Assembly (NCBI GenBank): GCA_948567375.1
Contig: OX419758.1
Location: 43,529,001 to 43,593,000, forward strand
From: Lunularia cruciata
Lineage: Eukaryota; Streptophyta; Marchantiopsida; Lunulariales; Lunulariaceae
Reading direction: 5' to 3'
Length of the DNA stretch: 64,000 nucleotides
The notes under the pieces were generated by a model. It did no database searches and was not told the origin of the DNA. It saw nothing but the letters and a program-made list of their open reading frames with translations. Both the position numbers and the translations under genes were made by a program. Positions 54,776 to 64,000 of the stretch are shown piece after piece (the stretch's first letter is position 1; each line of letters begins with the position of its first letter).

Positions 54776-54975
54776 ATCTCAGGTACTTATAATATCAAAC
54801 TAAATATTACAATATTACATAAAAATATTACATAAAAAATATACATGAATTGGTAGGTACATAAATTGGTACTAAATCATTCCCCAAAATTATTACATAA
54901 AAAATATCTCTCAAGTACTTATAATATCAAAATAAATATTATAATATTATATATATGCAAAAATGGGTGTAACAG
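54776..54975 (-). repeat. 5' LTR remnant of A3 with internal duplication
   Basis: 54905-54975 is the first about 70 bp of LTR A on the minus strand, ending TGTTACACCC (54974). A second copy of the same tract (atatctcaggtacttataatat) lies at 54777-54830. Beyond it comes the protease region, so gag has been lost. Confidence 0.75.
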
Positions 54976-55557
54976 ATCAATGATGAGCACTTGAGACAAT
55001 CCATGGTGAGAAAAGATTACAACACTAAGTACAATTGAGTTTATTGTGGTGCAATCAAGTTCTTGGTCATAAGACAGACATGAATCATTTTGCTAAGGTG
55101 GTCTACAAATATTATGATGGAGTCAAAACCTAAGGTGGTCTTGGGCAATTCATAAACCAGATTGATGTTGACATGCTTCCACTGTTATGTAGGAGTAGGG
55201 AAGGGTTGAAAGAGACCTACAAGAGCTTGATTAGATGCTTTGTTTTGTTGATAAAGTAGATAGCTTTGAAAAAACTCTATCACATTGATGCTCATCTTGG
55301 TAATTGTATTTGATTTCATCCAAGGTTTTGTCCACTCCAACTTGACTTACAATGGCAAAATAAGAACATTCAGCTAGAATGGTGGTTCTTAAGTCTAAAA
55401 CATCAGGGATCCATAATTTTCCATCACAAAAGGTGAGTCCTTGGATGTTGGTCATGCCTTTGGATGATTGAGCTCCTAAAATGGATTAATCTTTGTAGCA
55501 ATAAGAACCTTTGGTCATAAATTTAGGTTCATCTTGACTTCTACAACTAGATTGTTT
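54976..55557 (-). pseudogene. Integrase/RNase H boundary of C2
   Basis: Minus-strand sequence parallel to C1: integrase N-terminal segment with catalytic-core upstream part. The frame at 55231-55455 (MTNIQGLTFCDGKLWIPDVL) is the integrase leader that also appears in C1. Short frames only. Confidence 0.65.
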
Positions 55558-56257
55558 TGTAACATTTATTGTTGTATATATACTCTATAGGGATATTTAA
55601 ATTGGTATTGCAAGTAGTAGAGAGATATTATCTATATGGAGTTTATCTTAGTGTCTATATTAGTCATGATTAGCTAGAGTTAGTATTAGCTAAGATTAAG
55701 GTGACCCTATTCTAGAGGAAGTCAAAAGAGTGAGCACCATTATTTTGTCTTTTATTATATTAACTTGATATTATTCCTAGTTATTTGACTTTGAGGAAAG
55801 ATTTGAGAACTCTTGGGCCCTCTAACCTTGTGAGTGTGGAATTTTCTATAGTCCAAGGATAGCCTATGTGAAGTAATCCTCAACTTAGTGGGCAAGTGAG
55901 GACAAGACCATCTACTCATGGGATTATTCCCATGTGCTTGGATATTTCTTTAGGCTTTTTGACTTTATTTGACTTTTAGCCTAATAACTTAAGTTACTAT
56001 GATAATTAGTAACTTTGGTTTGTAACATTTTTATAAGTATATAATCTTTGGGTGAGGAGGTAATCATCATCCTTTTATTTGTAACTATCTCTCTTGAATT
56101 GAGTTCTCTAATGAACAATGTTTTGAGTATTAGAGGTGCCTTGGAGTTCTAGCTTTGGAAGAGTGGGATGGAGTTAGTTCCTTGCTTCTAGGTCCATAGT
56201 GCACTATCCTAATAGCCATCAGAGGTTCATCCTAACTGACAGAACAGTTGGCTCCCA
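55558..56257 (+). repeat. Family A solo LTR in C2
   Basis: TGTAACATTTATTG (55558) to GGCTCCCA (56257), matching LTR A over about 700 bp in plus orientation. The flanking sequence belongs to C2 on both sides. A target duplication is not clear. Confidence 0.85.
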
Positions 56258-56517
56258 ATCCACAATAGGCATCCATACGTTGCTTCTGGCCTCCATATAT
56301 GTAATTGTCATGTTTACCATTGTCTCCACTCTACTGAACAAATATATTTACAAGATAGATCATTTTGTATCTTGAGGTAGACTAGTGTTTTGTGATCTAT
56401 CTCCACTACAACTACCTTCTTGCCAAGATAGTACTTCCATTACTTGCTCACAAAGACAATACCCAACTCTTCTCATTTGGTGGTATGATAGTTGTACTTT
56501 TTTGGTAAAAGCTTTTG
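56258..56517 (-). pseudogene. RNase H fragment of C2
   Basis: Matches C1 23540-23770 (YLGKKVVVVEIDHKTLVYLK path with changes). Ends where the B4 LTR begins; the last bases before B4 are TTTTG. Confidence 0.75.
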
Positions 56518-57026
56518 TGTGAAAGACCAAGGTGAGAAATAGAAGAATAGACGACCAAAGTAAAAGATCACATTAGGACTCTTGAATGAAGGAAACTCTG
56601 AATGCCTATCATGAGCTTTGGGCTTTGGTATTTATAGAAAACATACAAGGCTCTTGAGAAGCTTCTTAAGAAGATTCCTAATAGTCATCTTCTTAGAGTT
56701 CAAGCCAAACTAATCAAGAAGTTTCTTGAGAAACTTTCTTTTAGAAGCCATCTACTTGGCAAGCAAGTTAAACTAGTTGGGAAGCTTCCCAAGAAGCTTC
56801 CTTTTGAAAGCCACCTACATGGCATGCAAGGTAAGCTAACCAGGAAGCTTCCCAAGAAGGTTCCTCCTAGAAGCCACCACTTGGCATGCACATTACCCAA
56901 TAGTTGGGAGATACCAAGTAGTTTCTTAGATACTTCTAGAATATTCTTATAATTCTTGGCTAATTTGGCCTATTTTTTTATTTTTTTAGTCTTGAGTAAC
57001 TTGTATGTAAACTCCATATTGTTACA
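56518..57026 (-). repeat. 3' LTR of B4
   Basis: TGTAACAATATGGAG (minus, at 57026) to CTTTCACA (56518), 509 bp; longer than in B1 because of extra GAAGCTTC-type repeat units. Polypurine tract at 57027-57042. Confidence 0.88.
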
Positions 57027-57089
57027 TATTCCCCCACCGCTAATTAATGACATCCTTGTCACCATGGAAGCTTCAAACTCTTGGATGGC

Positions 57090-57300
57090 CTTTTGTGCAT
57101 TCAAGAGATGAGAGAGAAGCTCCCAAGTGGGATCATGAAAAGGATACCATTTCCAAAGGACTTTGTACTTAGTATGTTGTTGATAGTCACGTTAAGTGTG
57201 ACAATGTGCAAGGATATGATCAACTTCATACTCCTCATGATTGTTGATAGGGATAGGAGGAGGAAGAGGTTGGATACAAGAGGGAAAGGAAGATGGATTA
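57090..57300 (-). pseudogene. Chromodomain of B4
   Basis: Aligns with the B1 chromodomain; on the minus strand the RSMKLIISLHIVTL-type frame is one of three shifted readings. Frame is broken and the aromatic residues cannot be verified in one frame. Confidence 0.6.
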
Positions 57301-57373
57301 GAAACAAAGGGCTTCAACTTAGAAATATGAAAGATAGGATTGATTTATATATGACAAGGCAATGCAAGGCAAG

Positions 57374-58560
57374 TCAATAGGTAACAAAAGAAATGATTTG
57401 AGTGATATCAAATGGACTTATCCAATAAGAAGCAAGTTTGTGAACTTGGGTATTAAACAGAAGTGGTAGTTTACTAGGAGAAAGCATGACCTTATTACCA
57501 AGTTGAAAAGTGAGATCATGATGATGTTGGTTTGCATCTTTTTTTCTAACAATTTTAAGCAAAAGGAGACAAGATTTGGCTTGTTGTAGGGATTGAGATA
57601 TTATGGTCAAGAAATTGGAAGTATGAGGGATATAAAATGGAGGAAAAGTATGAATTGAAATTAGAACAAGTGGGTCTTGGCAAAAATTAAGAAGAAAGGA
57701 GAGAATCTAGTGCTTACCTATTTAGAATTATTGAAGGAAAACTCAACAATTGCAAGACATTCATTTACATTGGTATAATGAATGTGGACAAAGGCATGAA
57801 GCATATCTTCCAAGGTGTGATTTGCACGTTTGGTTTATCCATTAGTTTAAGGATGATAAGCCATGGACAAAGCAAGCTTGATGCCAAGTAGTTGGAAGAG
57901 TGCATGCCCAAATTTTCTTATGAATCAAGGATCATGGTTAAAGATTAGTACATGAGGTATCCCATGATGCTTGAAGATATTATCAAAGTAGATCAAGACC
58001 AATGTTGGAGCATCCACTATATCAAAGGTTGGTGCCAAATAGAGTTGCTTATCAACAAACACTATGATTGTTATGTGACCTTGCTTTGTCTTGGGCAAGG
58101 ATGCAATGAGATCTAAGTTTACATGTTCTCATCAAGCAGATGGGATAGGAAATAATTGAAGGAGTCCACTTGGTTATTGGTTGCCGGCCTTGTTGCATTG
58201 GCACCTCTCATCAAATCAAACAAACTCTCATCTTGAACATCTCATGCAATGTTGAGCTACCACCATTGGTATTATAGGGTACCCAAGATCTTGTCCACAC
58301 CCATGTGCCCAAAAATTGGTAAGTCATGGGCTTCTTGAAGGCACACAATTTGTAGATCATCCTTGGTTGGAACATAGATCTTGTTCTCATAGAATAGAAG
58401 GAATTCCTTGAAGGAAAAGGTGTTTTATTCCTTGTTGTGTGCTGCAAGATGATCTTGTACCATCTAAAAGAAGAGGTCTTGTTGTAAAGTGTTCCTAAAC
58501 TCAATTTGGATTTTTGAGTCAATTGACATTATTGTAATTGTAGCAGTGATGCAAGGAAGA
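57374..58560 (-). pseudogene. Integrase of B4
   Basis: The core near 57800-57870 translates to a stop followed by TKRANHTLEDM: again Lys at the catalytic Glu position. C-terminal frame 57374-57610 (VMLSPSKLPLLFNTQVHKLA) and the zinc region at 58211-58522 are recognisable by alignment to B1. Confidence 0.75.
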
Positions 58561-59990
58561 GATTTCAAATCAGGTCATTGTGATAGGGAATTGAGATGAC
58601 ATGGAACCTATAGGGTTTGTATTGAAGTTTAATATCAAAAAATTATAGTTGTTCCTCCCATCAATGATGTCTACTCTTCATGTGCTCTAAATGTAATATT
58701 TGCAAGAAGGGTTTGTGATTGGTTTGCATGATTATTTTTTTCTCTAAGAGATAATGCCTCCATACCTTGGTGGTATTTACTAGTGCTAGTTGTTCTTGAT
58801 CTTGAGTAAAGTAATTCTTTTTGTTGTGTTAAGTCAACAAGATACAAAGGCAATGGGATGTAACCCATTTTGAAATTCCTACTATACACAACTCCAATGG
58901 TAAAGTTAGAAGCATCAAAATCAACTACACAAGATAGTTTACAACCATATAGTTGAAGAGTGGGTATTGAAGACACCATATGTTTCAGCTTTTGGAATGC
59001 TTCCTCATACTTGATGGTCCATTGAAAGCTTGAGGTCTTCTCCAAGAGGTTGGTCAATGGTGCGGTCACATGAGCATAATAGTGGATGAACCATTGATAA
59101 AAAATTGTCAATCTATTAAATTCCCACACTTTTATGGTATCCTTTGGAGTAGGCCAATCACTAATGGCTTGATTTTCTCTTCTTCTATCTTGATCTCCTT
59201 TGATGAGATCTTATGACCTAAGAAGGTAACTTCCTTTTTCCAAAAGGCACACTTTGACTTTTTGCAATAAACCTTCCATTAACGTAGTCATCTAGGACCT
59301 CTTGCACATGATTTGTATGTCCTACTTCTATCTTGGTAAAGATTAGAATATCATCCAAGAACACCACCACATACTAATCAAATAGCCCATCTAACACATG
59401 ATGCATTTGATCCATGAAGATTGTTGGAGTATTAGTGAGCCCAAAAGATAGAAATCTACATCCAAAATGCTTATAACTTATGCAAAATGCAATCTTTTGC
59501 ACATCCTTTCTATCAATAGGAATCTTCCAAGAGCCACTTTGGAGATCAAACTTGGAGAATCACCATGCTCCACTCAACTGATCTAAAAATCATCAATTTG
59601 AGACAAGAGATATGCATCCTTCACAATTTTTTTATTGAGGCCATAGTAATAGATACATAAGCAAAGTCTTCCAACCTTCTTTAGGAAAAATATGAATAGT
59701 GCTCCTCCAAAGAGATGTACTATGTTATATGAAATCCTTCTCCAACAACTCTGTCAATGTTATTTGAAGCTGATCCAACTCCTTGGTGAGAGCAAATATA
59801 TTGGTCTACTCACTAGAGTACTTCCTAGCAATGACTTAATCTTGAAGGGCATACCATGATCAAAAGGTAATGACTTTGTCAGATAATCTAAAAATATATA
59901 TATAACATCTTGAACTATTTGATCAACCATTGCTTGATGAGGCTTTTGGCACTCATAAGATTCTCCATGCATAATTGGCTTGATTTGTGC
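58561..59990 (-). pseudogene. RT and RNase H of B4
   Basis: 58671-59129 reads [40 protein letters not shown] and VVDFDASNFTIGVV. RT palm at 59330-59720 is broken by stops. Ends near the leading segment of RT. Confidence 0.78.
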
Positions 59991-60490
59991 CACAAAAATA
60001 TGCTTATCTTCCTCCAAAGCGTTCTTTATGGCTGTTTCATTGAAAAAATTCTCATCTTATGATTGACTATTCTTAGATGTATTACTCAAAGGTGCCAAGC
60101 AATCTAATAGGTAATTCTTACCTTGGTGTTGTACTTGAATCTATTATCAGGTCCAATCAAACTGAATTTTATGACATTCAAACTAAGGTAAATCTAGAAT
60201 GATATTCTAGTGTAGAGGTGCAACTATAAACCTCATACTCTCCAAATACTCTTTCTCAATCTTAAATGTAACAAGATGTGAGATATGAAATGCAAAACTC
60301 TTTCTACCATCCGTTATCATCAATCTACTTCTAATTACTTGCTTGATAGGAATTCTTAATTCCTTTGGTAATTACATGGACATGCAATTCTCTAAACTTG
60401 GTGAATCAACCAACATCCTACAATCATGATCAGATATCATACCTTGCAAGTGAAGAGAACTTGGAAGCCTTCAATCCAATTGGAACTGAT
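59991..60490 (-). pseudogene. Protease and short linker of B4
   Basis: On the minus strand LVDSPSLENCMSM keeps the Ser of the usual D-S-G motif but has Pro for Gly; then a stop. Only one 20-residue linker unit is present between protease and RT (60000-60070). Confidence 0.7.
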
Positions 60491-61440
60491 CAAGTTCCTC
60501 AATAGGTGGTTTGAATTCTCCTATTGGATTCCTTATTTCCTTGATCATCTTATTCCATGAACTCCATTTGGGCAATTTTTTGGGGTCATCTATCCTTGAG
60601 TGGACATTTAGCAATGCAATGCCCAATACGGTGACAATAAAAGCAACCACCATTTTATCACAATCTTTCTCTATCTATAGTGACATTCTTATCCATTGGT
60701 GTTGGCTCCGCAAATTGTGTGTAGTGTGTGGGCAAGTTTTGTGAAGGTCAATGTGAAGACCAAGTTGTCACAACCAAGGAACCAAAGTGCTCAACCAACT
60801 GCATGGCTTCCTCCAAGTGTTTGGGCTCCCACATCATCACTCCAATTTGGTGCATGACTTTGAACCCATCATAAATGAATTCAAAGTTTCACCTTCTATT
60901 ATATTATAATTTTCATTATGATGTTCTAGAATTGAATGATGTAGCTCTGAAAAAACCAATCTGCTTCAATTTTTCCAATCTATCTTGTGTGGCGTGTGTA
61001 GCTTGTGTGGCATTTATACCTTAAAATCATCCACTTATTGCACTCTTGAATTCTTCCCATGTTGAGATTGGTGCAATAAATTGCCATTCAGCTTGCTCCA
61101 CTCAGAATTGCCATCACAATTTTGCCACTCCATCCAATTGGCTTGAAGCTAAGAGAATTTATCTTCATTCATCTTGAAAATTTGTAGCTTCACAAATCAA
61201 ATTCACCATCAAATACAAAATTCTCCATTATGCTCAAGAGATTCTTGCTTTCAAATACCTTGGGCTTTGGAATTGGATTCACACGTCTCCTTCTCAAAAT
61301 GATGTTCTCTCTACATGCTCTTGTTGTTGATGATCTTGTTCTTCCAACAATCAAGTAAGGTGCTCAATTGTTGTTGCATAGCAGTGATAACTTTGGGTAT
61401 TGCTACTATAGATACCACTCTATCAAACTATCTACAATTA
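60491..61440 (-). pseudogene. Gag of B4
   Basis: Aligns to B1 gag. The zinc knuckle is at about 60610-60655 (CFYCHRIGHCIAKC). Many stops and indels; ATG of B1 is lost. Confidence 0.7.
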
Positions 61441-61642
61441 TCTAAGTTAACACATGCAACATGTCCATTGTTCTCCATAAATTACTATTGGAAATACCAA
61501 GAGTTCATCTGACAAAGTGATTGCATTGCAAAAAAATTTCATAAAGCGTGAGATGATGGTTGGGTAATACATGGACAAAAAATTCCCAATGGTTTAGTGT
61601 AAATGGATTTGATGGTCTATAACCTCTATCCATCTCATTCCT

Positions 61643-61654
61643 ACTTTGATACCA
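61643..61654 (-). promoter_or_regulatory. Primer-binding site of B4, mutated
   Basis: TGGTATCAAAGT on the minus strand versus TGGTATCAGAGC in B1 and B3. Confidence 0.8.
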
Positions 61655-61655
61655 A

Positions 61656-61845
61656 TGTAAAAGACCAAGGAGAGAAATATAAGAATGAAGACCAAAATAA
61701 AAGATTATATTGGGACTCTTGAATGAGTAGAACTTCAAATACCTAATATGAGCTTGGGGTTTGGTATTTATCAAGAATATACAAGGCTCTTAAAAAGCTT
61801 CTCATGAAGCTTCCTAAAAGTTGCCTTCTTAGTGTGCAAGCCAAG
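61656..61845 (-). repeat. 5' LTR of B4, inner part
   Basis: Family B LTR up to the family D insertion; continues at 63915-64000 with the outer part. Confidence 0.88.
61841..61845. repeat. Target-site duplication of family D solo LTR, left
   Basis: CCAAG directly before TGTGGTACCC; identical CCAAG at 63915-63919. Confidence 0.9.
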
Positions 61846-62239
61846 TGTGGTACCCACATTTTTCATTTTGGACGAGTTTTGAAGAAGAAGTGCCTTGTTG
61901 AAACCAAATTGAAACCAAATGGAGAAGAAATGAGAGGAAATTTGTATTTTGATCAAGCCCGAAGAAGTAGACTTTGTATCAAATGAAGACGGACTCAGCC
62001 AGGATTGAAAGAGTGCAGACCCGAAGGAGGAATGGAAGTTATAGGTCGAGATTCTTGCGGGAGCTATATCTCAATGTTTACAAGTCCAAATCAAACGTGC
62101 TATATCTCATTGGAAGCGTCTTGTTCAGGGCTTTCCGTTGATACCAAAATCGCAAAGTTTTGAGGTCTCTAGAAGAAGTTACAAGTATTTAAAGTTTTGG
62201 GAGTAATTGTACAAAGTAGTTGGTGTCTTCGGACTGGTG

Positions 62240-62400
62240 TCTTCGGACTTCGGGTTGATGTCTTTGGACTTCTAGTTGGTGTCTTTGGACTTTGGGTTGG
62301 CATCTTTGGACTTTGGGTTGGCATCTTTGGACTTCGGGTTGGCATCTTCAGACATCGGATTGGCATCTTTGGACTTTGGGTTGGAGTCTTCGGTCTTCGG
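62240..62400 (+). repeat. 21 bp minisatellite in family D LTR
   Basis: Unit GGTTGGCATCTTTGGACTTTG, seven codons long, about seven imperfect copies, then degenerates into tcttcggactt words to 62450. The heptad frames on both strands (for example VGIFGLW) are by-products of the repeat; I do not call a gene. Confidence 0.88.
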
Positions 62401-62772
62401 ACTTCGGACTTTGGTCTTCCGTCTTTGGACTTCGGACTTCAGGTGTACACAACTTTGGATTAGAAGCTCTTTTGACTCAAGATGAAGATGACTGTATCTG
62501 AGATAGTCGGACCTTGGAGTGCAATGAAGATGAATTTGGGAATCTTGCCAGAGGCATTAGAGAGAGTTAGGATAGAGAAAGAATAGATAGTTAGGATACC
62601 TGTGACTTCAATTTCAGTTCCGATTGAAGATGGAACAAGAATTGAAGGTGGAACAAGAATTGAAGGAGAAGTAGCAGTAGTGAATAAACCCGAAGTGCAA
62701 GATCAAATTGTAAGTGTCTTCGGGTCAATAACATGAGTGATTAGGGGAAAGTGGGTTACAAATTGAAGACAT

Positions 62773-62868
62773 AGAATTAGCAAAGGAATTGATTGTAATG
62801 TACCCATGCTTTCAATTACAATTTGTGATGAGGATATAGTAGAATTAGCAAAGGAATTGATTGTAATT
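62773..62868 (+). repeat. Direct repeat, 26 bp, 68 bp apart
   Basis: AGAATTAGCAAAGGAATTGA followed by TTGTAAT occurs at 62773 and at 62841, in the same LTR. Confidence 0.85.
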
Positions 62869-63072
62869 AGACCCGATGTTGCAGAAGTAGGAGTACAGGT
62901 ATCATCGGACTTAATAATTGACACTTTAGAGAAGAGTGGGTCAGGAGCTAAAGCAGTAGATGGAGTAACCCGGAGTTCAATTGTAGATTGTAGTGTAGAA
63001 GCTGTAGAATCAGTGAAGAATTTGGTAGATGTAGCCATACTCGAAGAAGGTGAAGTAATAGGAAGATCATAG
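62806..63072 (+). other. 88-codon frame in family D LTR
   Basis: Codes for an acidic, Val/Ile-rich peptide (ICDEDIVELAKELIVIRPDV, then KNLVDVAILEEGEVIGRS) with an amphipathic look. It lies in the LTR between the minisatellite and the TATA-like site. It has no homologue in the other family D-like units, and I cannot say whether it is translated. Confidence 0.3.
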
Positions 63073-63914
63073 GGTTTGGAAGCCAATGATGAGGTAGACA
63101 TTGGATTGGGATAGAAGTCAATTTTGAGATAGAAAGAGGCAGATATGAAATGATAGACTGTCATTTAGGATCTGCAGGTAGGGAAGGATGTTAGGAAGCG
63201 GTGCTAGGTAGGCGAGTCTGCCGTTTGCTTCAGTATTTAAGTGGAGCATTTGCAGTACAATGTTATTAAGTATTCATATTTCTGAAGATAGATAAAGTGA
63301 AATGTTGTTCTCAATACTCGTTGCTTAAGCTTAATTCCGATTGTCAATTTTGTGTTTATGTTTGTGAGTGTGTGGAGAATTCCAAAGAGCAAGTCAGTGT
63401 GTCTGTGGATGTTGGAATCTGCAGCCTTGATCTTCATTCTGTGCGTTTGATCCTGAGTGAAGTGCATAGGAGCAATGCCTTGACAGGTCTGAGAGGAATT
63501 GTAGTGTTGGTAGTATTTTGCATTGGTGAGTGTAGCACGAAGTTGATGTGAAGCAGTTTTGATCGAGGAAGTTGTGCCTTTAGTGGAGGGGTAGAACACA
63601 ATTCTGAGGCAAAATCGGTCTTTGTAGTGAAGTGCCGTCTTTGGAACAATTTGAATCATCACAATCAAGAGTTGTTTGGACAGAATTTGCTATGTTGTGA
63701 TTATGTGTGTGTGTATTTGTGACAAGTTGTCAAGATTGTGAGCTTGTTACTCTCTTCTGGGTGTAGTTTCTACCTGAGAGATTAAAGAAGAAACCAAGAA
63801 GAACTACGATTGTGACTTTTGTCTTTGTATTTGACCAATTCTGGATAGTATCTCTGCGAGAACAAACTCTACTGACCCGATTACCGCAAAAGTGATATTT
63901 GCCGGGTTGTCACA

Positions 63915-63919
63915 CCAAG
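63915..63919. repeat. Target-site duplication of family D solo LTR, right
   Basis: CCAAG, identical to the left copy at 61841-61845. Confidence 0.9.
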
Positions 63920-64000
63920 CTAACTATGAAACTTCTCAAGAAGCTTCCTTTTAGAAGCCACCTATTTGGCATGCAAGCTAAGCTAGTCAAGAAACTTCCG
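63920..64000 (-). repeat. 5' LTR of B4, outer part
   Basis: Continuation of the family B LTR (ctaactatgaaacttctcaa...), cut by the window end. Confidence 0.85.

Larger units (their letters stand above)
50805..54975 (-). mobile_element. Family A copy A3
   Basis: On the minus strand: LTR fragment (54776-54975), then directly protease, RT, RNase H, integrase, polypurine tract and 3' LTR fragment (50805-51199). Gag, ORF1 and most of the 5' LTR are deleted. Every domain contains stops. Confidence 0.88.
54976..56517 (-). mobile_element. Family C copy C2 (fragment)
   Basis: 54976-55557 matches C1 22920-23490 (integrase zinc region) and 56258-56517 matches C1 23540-23770 (RNase H), in order and orientation, interrupted by a family A solo LTR. 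B4 follows at 56518, A3 adjoins at 54975. Confidence 0.78.
61846..63914 (+). mobile_element. Family D solo LTR
   Basis: 2069 bp beginning TGTGGTACCCACATTTTT and ending GGGTTGTCACA, with an exact 5 bp target duplication (CCAAG). It is inserted in the B4 LTR. There is no primer site, polypurine tract or second LTR inside, so it is best read as a solo LTR. It has GC-richer composition, cccgaag words, a 21 bp minisatellite, a TATA-like tatttaag at 63233 and a 3' region rich in short A/T runs. The start is homologous to the family D-like unit at 26455. Confidence 0.85.
56518..64000 (-). mobile_element. Family B copy B4, interrupted by a family D solo LTR
   Basis: 3' LTR, polypurine tract, chromodomain, integrase, RNase H, RT, protease, gag, primer site and 5' LTR on the minus strand. 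The 5' LTR is interrupted by the family D insertion (61846-63914) and continues past the window. Very decayed; in addition it lacks two of the three linker repeats. Confidence 0.88.

Noticed and set aside
62169-62501. Heptad-repeat proteins on both strands in the family D LTR
   Set aside because: Open on both strands because a 21 bp repeat lacks stops; no start context or conservation.
1-64000. tRNA, rRNA, phage or defence-system genes
   Set aside because: No cloverleaf with conserved box sequences, no rRNA core segment, no bacterial gene order or ribosome-binding pattern; the only tRNA-like sequences are the primer-binding sites of the retroelements.

Overview
The window is plant nuclear DNA made almost entirely of nested, mostly decayed Ty3/gypsy LTR retrotransposons. 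I found no convincing host gene, rRNA, tRNA, CRISPR array or bacterial-type operon. A plant host is inferred from the lineages: (i) family A, a non-chromoviral Tat/Ogre-like element with an Asp-tRNA-like primer site and an extra ORF upstream of gag; (ii) families B and C, chromoviruses whose polyprotein ends in a chromodomain, B having an initiator-Met-tRNA primer site (TGGTATCAGAGC); (iii) family D, a long-LTR element known here only from termini, a solo LTR and a plant-transposon-type ORF. AT-rich composition and layered insertions suggest pericentromeric or intergenic heterochromatin of a large-genome vascular plant. The species cannot be told from the sequence.

Layout. 1-4695: 5' part of a family A element on the minus strand (LTR, primer site, ORF1, and a gag-protease-RT frame open for 811 codons to the window edge). 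4696-13587: AT-rich DNA holding one very old family A copy (7400-8960). 13588-18503: old family A LTR and pol pieces around an ancient family D-like unit (14576-16310). 18504-26455: family B copy B2 (minus) interrupted by family C copy C1 (minus), itself holding a family A solo LTR, and ending in a GC-richer family D-like piece with a 360-codon ORF. 26456-30888: family A copy A2 (plus), whose 3' LTR carries a captured-looking 350 bp segment. 30889-34759: family B copy B3 (minus). 34760-37218: unassigned. 37219-49530: remains of a family C copy (C3, plus) split by the complete family B element B1 (38732-44357) and by a family A LTR fragment. 49531-50804: unassigned. 50805-56517: family A copy A3 (minus) beside family C copy C2 (minus) with another family A solo LTR. 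56518-64000: family B copy B4 (minus), whose 5' LTR holds a complete 2069 bp solo LTR of family D.

How the parts work: in each family, LTRs give promoter and terminator, a tRNA primes reverse transcription at the primer site, gag makes the particle, and protease, reverse transcriptase, RNase H and integrase copy and insert the DNA; the chromodomain of B and C probably steers insertion to marked chromatin. Nearly all copies have stops or frameshifts. The most interesting points are arrays of canonical heat-shock elements just upstream of the TATA box in family B LTRs, an ORF that seems to lie inside the terminal repeat of family D, a zinc-knuckle ORF1 in family A, a threefold 20-residue expansion in recent family B copies, and the catalytic integrase Glu replaced by Lys in three family B copies.
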